Of a stretch of DNA of 62,075 nt, positions 55,782-62,075 are shown piece by piece. Position 1 is the first letter of the stretch, and the number at the start of each line of letters is the position of its first letter. This DNA comes from Lachnospiraceae bacterium (GTDB lineage: Bacteria > Bacillota > Clostridia > Lachnospirales > Lachnospiraceae): assembly GCA_017552715.1 (NCBI GenBank), contig JAFZOW010000028.1, positions 1 through 62,075 of the forward strand, written 5' to 3'. The notes under the pieces are model-generated. The model was not told where the DNA came from, ran no database searches, and was given only the letters and a program-made list of their open reading frames with translations. The translations under genes and the position numbers were made by a program.

Positions 55782-58700
55782 TTATCCCAACGCTTCTTTT
55801 AATCCGTCGTAATCCAGAGCTTCCGCTTTCTCACGGACTTTCGAAAACCTTTCCGCTTCGGGATCGGGTATGGCGTAGCCTTCGATCTCCTTAAGGATGG
55901 CTTCCACCATATCACAGTCCATCGCATCTGCCGCCTCTTTAAGGCCTTCGTAAATACTTTCCATAAGGTATTCATCCGCCAAAGGCTTCTCATCCCCGGC
56001 TTCCTTCCCGGCTTCCGCCTCAGCAAAGACGGGCGCAAGCACTTCCCGGAAGGTAAGATAATCATCCAGCACAAAGGAATGGTTTTCCTGAATGAAAGAG
56101 ATATCCCCTGCTTTCCCGGCGGTCTCCAGAAGCTGGGCGGCATCCCCCAGCTCCAGTGCTCCCACCAGTCTGGCCGAGCTCTTCAGGGCATGGATCTTTA
56201 TCGTATAGTTTTCCCAGTCTTCGGTATTATAGAAGTTCTGAAGCTCGTCATACTTTTCCTGAATGGAATCATAAAAGATCTTCAGCACCGCTTTGAATGC
56301 TTCCGCAGAACCGCTGTTGTTAATGGCTGCTCTGGTATCGATACAGCTTAAGGACTTATACCACTGCGCTTCGGGATCGTCATCCTCAGGCATGGGAACG
56401 TCAGGCACTTCGGCCGGGGTCATCACTTCTTCGGAAGCTTCTTCCGCCGAAGACTCCTCCACTTCCGCAAGGAGCTCTTCCTCCTGATCCTCAGCGTCGC
56501 TTTCGTCTTCCTGCGCCTTCACCTCTGCCGTCATATCCTCAAAATAGGATGCGAGATTGTACGATTTATTGGACTTCAGGAAATACAGGATCCCGAAGGT
56601 ACCCGGCCCGCAGTTGGACGAAATGGCCGCCGAGGCCTGCTGGAAGACCACACGTTCGAAATATGCCGTCTTTTTGATCTCTTCTTCGATCCACAGCAGG
56701 GTTTCCTCCGGTATATCCACATAGGTCACGAATACCACATCCGCATCCGGGATCGTATCCACCGGAAGGGCTTTGTGTATATATTTCCGGTGAGCTCTTT
56801 TGGTGCTGCCCAGCCACAGTCCCCCTATCCCCGTTTTATCATTCCTTATCCGCAGGGAAAGATGAAGGTTCAGGCTTCTTGCGAGCTTGTTCAGCCGCTG
56901 ACTGATCAGGCCTCTCTTTGCCATGTATTCCGTCGTATCGATCACAAAGCTGCATCTCAGACGGTGCTTGATCTGTTCGAGCTCTTCAATGATATCCCTG
57001 GCCGGGAGTCCCTGCTGCATCAGCTTATATGCTATGAGCACCAGAAGACCCGTGGAACTGGAAAGCCCCTCCGAATTGATCACCGTCACATTATCGAAAG
57101 ACTTGGCCGCCTCCGAAGCGATCTGATATTCCTTACTCATACTCGTCGTAAGGGAGATATGGATCAGGTGATGTGCCTTTTTCAGCGCATCGGCAAAGAA
57201 TTCAGTGTAAGCCGCTTCATCCTGCGGTAAGGATGTGGCTTCTTTTCCGGAGTTTACATGCCGTATCAGCTCATGGGCATCCATATGGACGCCGTCCTTG
57301 AATATACCCTCTTCCGTACGGATGCGGAAAGGTATGATGGGTATGTGCAGTTTTCGGACCACGGTATCCGGCAGATCGCACATATTGGAAGCGGTAACGA
57401 TCACGGGAGCCTTCTCCGCATATCTGTCCGAGGTGTGGATCGCTTCATCATCTCCCGTCATGGCATTGCGGAGTATGACCTTTTCGGAAGGTATATGCCG
57501 TATCAGCATCTCCTCCATGGCCTGACCCGAAACGGGTTTCACCAGATAGCCGTCAAAGCCGGCGCGGTTATAAAGATCCCGGTTCTCACTTCCCGCATTG
57601 GCCGTAAGTACGATCACCGGTGTATTCCGGTTCAGTCCTCCGGCCTGATCGCGGATCAGGGACAGGCACTCGATACCGTCCATCTCCGGCATAAGGTGAT
57701 CCATGAATATGGTATCATAATGAACCTTCTGACACATATTCAGGGCTTCCTTCCCGCTCAGGGCCTTGTCGATGGCCATATCGGTATCTTCCAGGAGGCG
57801 GCGCTCCACCTCCAGGTTCATCTCGTTATCGTCCACGATCAGGATACGGGCTTCCGGTGCCAGGAAGCTGCTCTCGTAAGCTCCCCTGCGTGACACCTGC
57901 TGGTTATGGATATTGAGCTCGCCCACCTGTTTGTGATCGGAAACCTTCTGCTTCAGCTGGACGGTAAAGGTCGAACCCTCACCGTAGACACTGCTCACGG
58001 TAACGCTCCCGCCCATGAGCTCCACCAGCTGTTTTACGATGCTCAGTCCCAGGCCGGTACCTTCGATATGCCGGTTCTTTCCCTCGTCCACCCGCTTGAA
58101 GGCATCGAAAAGATAGGGCAGGTCTTCCTTTTTGATCCCCATTCCCGTATCCGAAATGGATATCATCAGCTCTACCGTATCTTCATCCGCATCCCGGCTT
58201 TCCACATGCAGCCCCACATGACCGCTTTTCGTATACTTCACCGCATTGTTCAGAAGATTGATGATCACCTGTTTGATGCGCACCTCATCCCCGTACAGAA
58301 CCATGGGAACTTCGGGGTCCACGCTGATATCAAAGCCCAGGCCTTTTTCATGTGCCTTGAGCCAGAGCATGTTCACGATCTCGGAAAGCATATCCCCGAT
58401 GCGGTAATCCACCGGAACGATATCCATGCTCCCGGCTTCCATCTTGGAGAAATCCAGGATATCGTTGATCAGGGCCAGCAGCATCTTACCGGAACCCTGT
58501 ATCCCCGAAGCATCCTTGATGATCTCATCGGATGCTTCCTGATCCCTTAGGATCAGCTCGTTGAGACCCAGTATGGAATTGATAGGCGTACGGATCTCAT
58601 GGCTCATGCTGGAGAAGAAACGGTTCTGTGCACGGGTAAGTTCCTCCGCCCTTTCCGTTTCCTTTTTCGCACGCGCGTTTTCCTCCGAAAAGATCAGCCC

Positions 58701-59246
58701 CTGGGACCAGTTCATGACAAAACAGAGAATGCCCACGAGTATCAAAGAGATAAAGGAATCTACAAAAAACATTTCCCGGGAATGCTGATACACCAGCTCC
58801 GGAAGGTAGTAAGCCGCAAGGTAACAGCCGAGGGTCAGCAGAGTGAGCAGCGTAAACATCACGTTACGCCACTTCCCTTTAAGCGTGATACCTATATAAG
58901 TAAAAGCAAAGATGATCCAGATGACTCCTCCGCCCTCCAGGCCTCCGCCGAAGAAAAACAGCGCAGGCAGGATGAAAAACACCAGGCTCAATACGATAAA
59001 GTGCATGGCGAACTTAAGCTTTTCATAATAGAGACACAGAAGCACGATAAGAGGCACGGCGATGAGGACTGCCACAAGGGTAATGAGCTCGTAGGTATTC
59101 TCGCCCGTGATCAGATCCCCCACAAAGGCGATGGTTACCGTGATCTCGCTCACCAATGTCAGGATCAGGAAAACTCTTTCGGAAAAATCCCTGTTGGGAT
59201 CCTTAGCGGCAGCAAAGGCGGATTTAATGAATTTGATCAGATTCAT
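55782..59246 (-). CDS. Hybrid histidine kinase with receiver, DegV and HPt domains
   Basis: A 1154-residue membrane protein. Order: five to six membrane helices (about 25-190); HisKA with His in SSMSHEIRTPINS near 216; HATPase with GMGIKKEDLPYLFDAF and HIEGTGLGLSIVKQL (about 330-445); a receiver (about 470-590) with Asp in FMDHLMPEMDG near 513; a DegV-type domain (about 610-890) with APVIVTASNMCDLP, IPIIPFRIRTEEG, KDGV, ATSLPQ, HISLTTSMS, VINSEGLSS and TTEYMAKRG; an acidic linker; an HPt domain with IHALKSSARLVG near 1020; and an acidic helical tail. DegV proteins bind fatty acids. The fusion suggests a lipid-responsive phosphorelay. It overlaps the next kinase gene by four bases. Confidence 0.88.
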   Translation of the reverse strand: MNLIKFIKSAFAAAKDPNRDFSERVFLILTLVSEITVTIAFVGDLITGENTYELITLVAVLIAVPLIVLLCLYYEKLKFAMHFIVLSLVFFILPALFFFGGGLEGGGVIWIIFAFTYIGITLKGKWRNVMFTLLTLLTLGCYLAAYYLPELVYQHSREMFFVDSFISLILVGILCFVMNWSQGLIFSEENARAKKETERAEELTRAQNRFFSSMSHEIRTPINSILGLNELILRDQEASDEIIKDASGIQGSGKMLLALINDILDFSKMEAGSMDIVPVDYRIGDMLSEIVNMLWLKAHEKGLGFDISVDPEVPMVLYGDEVRIKQVIINLLNNAVKYTKSGHVGLHVESRDADEDTVELMISISDTGMGIKKEDLPYLFDAFKRVDEGKNRHIEGTGLGLSIVKQLVELMGGSVTVSSVYGEGSTFTVQLKQKVSDHKQVGELNIHNQQVSRRGAYESSFLAPEARILIVDDNEMNLEVERRLLEDTDMAIDKALSGKEALNMCQKVHYDTIFMDHLMPEMDGIECLSLIRDQAGGLNRNTPVIVLTANAGSENRDLYNRAGFDGYLVKPVSGQAMEEMLIRHIPSEKVILRNAMTGDDEAIHTSDRYAEKAPVIVTASNMCDLPDTVVRKLHIPIIPFRIRTEEGIFKDGVHMDAHELIRHVNSGKEATSLPQDEAAYTEFFADALKKAHHLIHISLTTSMSKEYQIASEAAKSFDNVTVINSEGLSSSTGLLVLIAYKLMQQGLPARDIIEELEQIKHRLRCSFVIDTTEYMAKRGLISQRLNKLARSLNLHLSLRIRNDKTGIGGLWLGSTKRAHRKYIHKALPVDTIPDADVVFVTYVDIPEETLLWIEEEIKKTAYFERVVFQQASAAISSNCGPGTFGILYFLKSNKSYNLASYFEDMTAEVKAQEDESDAEDQEEELLAEVEESSAEEASEEVMTPAEVPDVPMPEDDDPEAQWYKSLSCIDTRAAINNSGSAEAFKAVLKIFYDSIQEKYDELQNFYNTEDWENYTIKIHALKSSARLVGALELGDAAQLLETAGKAGDISFIQENHSFVLDDYLTFREVLAPVFAEAEAGKEAGDEKPLADEYLMESIYEGLKEAADAMDCDMVEAILKEIEGYAIPDPEAERFSKVREKAEALDYDGLKEALG

Positions 59247-61294
59247 TTCTTTTCACCTCCTCTTCCTGCTGCTGCTCCGGACAGTACACGCTGCACCACT
59301 CTTTCAAAATCTGCCGTATTGATGGGTTTGGCGATAAATCCGTCAAAGCCTTCCTGAATGAACATCTCCCGGGCTCCCGACACGGCATTGGCCGTAAGGG
59401 CGATCACACGTGCCTTCTTACCCAGCTCATCGGCTGCGGCCCGTATGCGTTTCATAGCTTCCACACCATCCATTTCCGGCATCATATGATCCATGAAGAT
59501 CAGATCGTAGCTGAAGTCACGGAATTTCTGTATGGCTTCCTTCCCGCTCCCTGCGGTCTCTACGCTCATCTCGTAATTACGGAACAGCGAGGTCGCCACC
59601 ACCAGGTTCATGGGTTCATCGTCCACCACCAGGGCCTTCACATTCCTGAACACAGGCTTCTCCGTAGTCACCTGCCCGTCCATATCCTTCGCATTCCGTC
59701 CGTCATTCAGCACCTTGATGACCGGATATGCGTACAGGGGCTTGGGCATCAGAAGCACCCGGCTGCCTGCTCCGGTCTTCACTCCGGGACCGGCGGAAAC
59801 AGCCACCACGATATCTTCCTGGGAAAGGGCATCAAAATAGCCCCTGTTCTCTTCGTATTCTTCCTGCCCCATAAACACATGGGTGACATTCATTTTTTCC
59901 TTCAGGCGCTCCACTTCATAAACCGTATCTGCGGGATAGAGGGGAACATGGATCCCCGTCGCCAGCCGGGCTGCCATATTGCGGTAGAAATCCCGCAGCC
60001 TGGGAGTCTTGTATTTATCCGGCTTAACATGGAAGAGCACCGCTCCGTCAAAGCTTTCCTCCAGTGACAGGCAGGGCTTTCCGTCCACCAGCTTCTGGGG
60101 GATCGTAACACGGATGGTGGTACCGACCCTTCTCTCGCTTTCGATCTTTACAAAACCACCCATACGGTGGGCAAATCCGTATACGATGAAGAGGCCCAGA
60201 CCTATACCTCCGGAACTGCGGTTCCGCTTTTTATTCTCCTGATACATACCTTCGGTCACGGAACGGATTGCGCTCCGGTTCATTCCGATGCCGGTGTCGG
60301 TCATCTCTATGGTCAGGTTTACACCGTAGTCCGTATTTTCCGAATACATCTTCACCAAGATACCGCCCTGCCGGGTGAATTTCACGGCATTCTCCAGCAG
60401 ATGCCGGAAGATCTTGTGCAGCTTTTTGATGTCTCCCCGCATCATCGCGGGAGTTGCGGGATCCAGATCCACCACCAGTTCCAGATCCCCGGCCTTTTCG
60501 CTCACCCGGAAACTGGTGACCACATCATTGATCAGGGAGGTGCTCATGTAATTGTCTTCCTCCAGGAAGACCTTTCCACGCTTACACTCCGTATAATCCT
60601 GGATATCCTCGATCTGATAGGCCAGTCTCACCCCGGCCTGTTTGATGGATTCCGCTTCCTTCCCCGCCCCTTTCCGGATGAGCAGATCCGACATGCCGTT
60701 AACGACATTTACCGGTGTACGCAGCTCATGGGAGATATTGGAAAGGAAATCCTCCATACTCGCATCGTTTGCCTCGATGCGCCCTTCCTTAAGCCGGCTT
60801 TCTTCTTCCTCTTCGAGCCGCTCATTGATGCTCCGTACATTGATAAAATAAACGAGCAGAACAATGGATACATGAAGGAGCATACGGGATACGGAAAGCC
60901 TGTCATATACCAGGGGATCCCCTCCCGGAAGGTTTATGATATGAATGAACCATATGACAAAGAACTCCAGCAGGAGGACATTCATCATATAGGCACTGTT
61001 CAGGATCGAGTAGGTTATCATCACCAGGACCACTGCGATGGCAACATCAAAAAAGCTTGCTTTGTGGATCCCGTGATAAAACAGCAGTAACACGGCGAAC
61101 ATAAAGTAGAACAGCCTGCGAATGCGGAAATCCATTACATCCGAAAGATTTACTGCCCAGAGGGAGACCGCACCCACAAAAACAACCGGCGGAACCCAGA
61201 ATTCCCAGCCCATCAGGATATTCTCTATGATCAGCCCCACCGAGGCCAGTGTGGCTACCAGAACAATGATCTTCTCGTTACTTTTCCCGTTCAT
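59243..61294 (-). CDS. Membrane hybrid histidine kinase with receiver
   Basis: A 683-residue protein: six membrane helices (about 8-150), a short linker, HisKA with His in SNISHELRTPVNV near 188, HATPase with MTDTGIGMNRSAI near 335 and GGIGLGLFIVYGFAHRMGG near 365, a degenerate middle domain (about 415-550, receiver-like but no obvious acceptor), and a C-terminal receiver (about 560-675) with Asp in LIFMDHMMPEMDG near 600. No HPt domain, so phosphate may pass to the HPt of the adjacent kinase. AAAGGAG precedes the ATG, and the last bases of the GGDEF gene overlap it by 17. Confidence 0.9.
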   Translation of the reverse strand: MNGKSNEKIIVLVATLASVGLIIENILMGWEFWVPPVVFVGAVSLWAVNLSDVMDFRIRRLFYFMFAVLLLFYHGIHKASFFDVAIAVVLVMITYSILNSAYMMNVLLLEFFVIWFIHIINLPGGDPLVYDRLSVSRMLLHVSIVLLVYFINVRSINERLEEEEESRLKEGRIEANDASMEDFLSNISHELRTPVNVVNGMSDLLIRKGAGKEAESIKQAGVRLAYQIEDIQDYTECKRGKVFLEEDNYMSTSLINDVVTSFRVSEKAGDLELVVDLDPATPAMMRGDIKKLHKIFRHLLENAVKFTRQGGILVKMYSENTDYGVNLTIEMTDTGIGMNRSAIRSVTEGMYQENKKRNRSSGGIGLGLFIVYGFAHRMGGFVKIESERRVGTTIRVTIPQKLVDGKPCLSLEESFDGAVLFHVKPDKYKTPRLRDFYRNMAARLATGIHVPLYPADTVYEVERLKEKMNVTHVFMGQEEYEENRGYFDALSQEDIVVAVSAGPGVKTGAGSRVLLMPKPLYAYPVIKVLNDGRNAKDMDGQVTTEKPVFRNVKALVVDDEPMNLVVATSLFRNYEMSVETAGSGKEAIQKFRDFSYDLIFMDHMMPEMDGVEAMKRIRAAADELGKKARVIALTANAVSGAREMFIQEGFDGFIAKPINTADFERVVQRVLSGAAAGRGGEKK

Positions 61295-62075
61295 GGCGCT
61301 CCTTTCTGAGCATGGAAGTTACATAACTGACCTTAAGCCGCTCACCGTAAGGGGTACGGGACCAGGCCTTCATAACTCGTCCCACCAGACGGGAGATATC
61401 ATTTTCCGCCAGCAGCGGCAGCACCGCAAAATACCGGTTCTGTCTCCACTGAAGGATGATATCCGTCTTTCGGAGGTTGTCCTTTAAGACATTGCCGAAT
61501 TCCGATACCATTTCCGTATAGATCACGCCCTTTTCATCCGAGGAAAGGGAAAACAGCACCCTGGCCGCCTCCCCGTCAAAACGGGTCATAAATCTCTGGA
61601 TAAAGCGGTAGTTCCAGGAAAAAGCCTCCTGCCCCAGGAGCATCCCTCCCCGGATCTCCCCCCGTTCCGAAATGATCTGAATGATATTATGAAGCTCCTT
61701 CTCCGGATCGTCTTCGACGTTTTCAACGGATATTTCCGGATCATAGATCCTGTATCCGTGCTTCCCGTTCCGTTTTACTTCATACAGCGCACTGTCCGCA
61801 TATTGAAAGAGGATACGGAAATTATCGGTACCGGACGGAACAAAGCTTACTCCGACGGATATTCCCAGAGGGATCCCGTGTCCTTTTCCCATAAGCTGTT
61901 CCGCTTTTTCCGTAAGCTGTTCGTTCAGCCTGTGGGTAAAGGCTGCAACTTCTTCCCTATGGGTCATCTGGGGAAAAAAGGCCAAGAACTCATCGCCGCC
62001 GATCCTGGAGATAACATCTTCCTTTCGTACATTATATCTGAAAATAGATGCGAACTCAACCAGCACACGATCTCC
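61278..62075 (-). CDS. C-terminal part of a tandem GGDEF protein (runs off window end)
   Basis: The frame is open to the window edge, so only the last 265 residues are seen. The first domain has an intact GGDEF in SRIGGDEFLAFF and the preceding GDRVLVEFASIF helix, i.e. an apparently active diguanylate cyclase signature. The second half (about 125-255) has the fold spacing of a GGDEF domain with the motif replaced by QNRYF (LQWRQNRYFAVLPL), so it is probably a degenerate regulatory copy. It is the first gene seen of the signalling locus and overlaps the next kinase gene. Confidence 0.88.
   Translation of the reverse strand, partial: GDRVLVEFASIFRYNVRKEDVISRIGGDEFLAFFPQMTHREEVAAFTHRLNEQLTEKAEQLMGKGHGIPLGISVGVSFVPSGTDNFRILFQYADSALYEVKRNGKHGYRIYDPEISVENVEDDPEKELHNIIQIISERGEIRGGMLLGQEAFSWNYRFIQRFMTRFDGEAARVLFSLSSDEKGVIYTEMVSEFGNVLKDNLRKTDIILQWRQNRYFAVLPLLAENDISRLVGRVMKAWSRTPYGERLKVSYVTSMLRKERHEREK

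Overview
The window looks like a chromosomal segment of a gut or rumen Lachnospiraceae-type Clostridia. This is inferred from the hup-rqcP-divIC-tilS-ftsH block, the DUF4250 gene, the split mannan epimerase/phosphorylase pathway, Gram-positive lipoprotein and Shine-Dalgarno signals, and the abundance of hybrid histidine kinases. The usual spore genes yabP, yabQ and spoIIE are absent from the hup-ftsH block, which suggests (but does not prove) a non-sporulating lineage. Genes are dense, on both strands, with few long gaps. No rRNA, tRNA, phage, transposase or canonical CRISPR array was seen.

Layout. 1-5273 (minus): a two-cluster ferredoxin; a 107-bp-unit structured repeat element; a likely operon of a zinc-ribbon membrane protein, cellobiose 2-epimerase, GH130 mannosylglucose phosphorylase and a pyruvate formate-lyase activase. 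5418-7204 (plus): DUF4250 and gpmI. 7251-8156: convergent gap with a second copy of the structured repeat and a further GC-rich structured block. 8157-12046 (minus): ftsH, tilS, divIC, rqcP, hup. 12057-19623 (minus): a cluster of exported proteins with a transglutaminase-like protein, a PPC/beta-rich surface protein, a small lipoprotein resembling a subtilisin propeptide, and a large subtilase. 19764-24059 (minus): PEGA lipoprotein, cca, a DegT-family aminotransferase, an acyl carrier protein. 24131-33980 (minus): an oligopeptide-type ABC transporter with two paralogous binding proteins and a permease carrying a large insertion. 34233-35216 (plus): a GMP synthase lacking the amidotransferase domain.

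35508-37205: a predicted PD-(D/E)XK-like nuclease gene sits between two tandem repeat arrays, an exact 62-bp-period hairpin array upstream and a 39-40-bp array downstream. 37363-42352 (plus): VOC protein, GNAT, Nudix, and two adjacent short MutS-family ATPases. 42369-45368 (minus): GH2 beta-galactosidase. 45623-46990 (plus): membrane HD-GYP protein. 47029-52137 (minus): an uncharacterised carbohydrate cluster (aldo/keto reductase, sugar isomerase-like TIM barrel, NAD-dependent epimerase, FMN alpha-hydroxyacid dehydrogenase-like protein, MFS transporter).

52191-62075 (minus): a signalling locus with, in transcription order, a tandem-GGDEF protein (cut by the window end), a membrane hybrid kinase, a second hybrid kinase fused to a DegV lipid-binding domain and an HPt domain, a 72-residue protein, a FIST-like protein, an alanine/glycine symporter and a two-receiver response regulator. 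Tight spacing suggests these act together, perhaps as an amino-acid or fatty-acid responsive phosphorelay linked to cyclic-di-GMP.

The best candidates for something undescribed are the DegV-fused phosphorelay locus, the nuclease between repeat arrays, the membrane-anchored propeptide-like lipoprotein beside the subtilase, and the two-copy structured repeat with a compensatory hairpin change. All functional statements are from reading the sequence and remembered family features; no database search was run.
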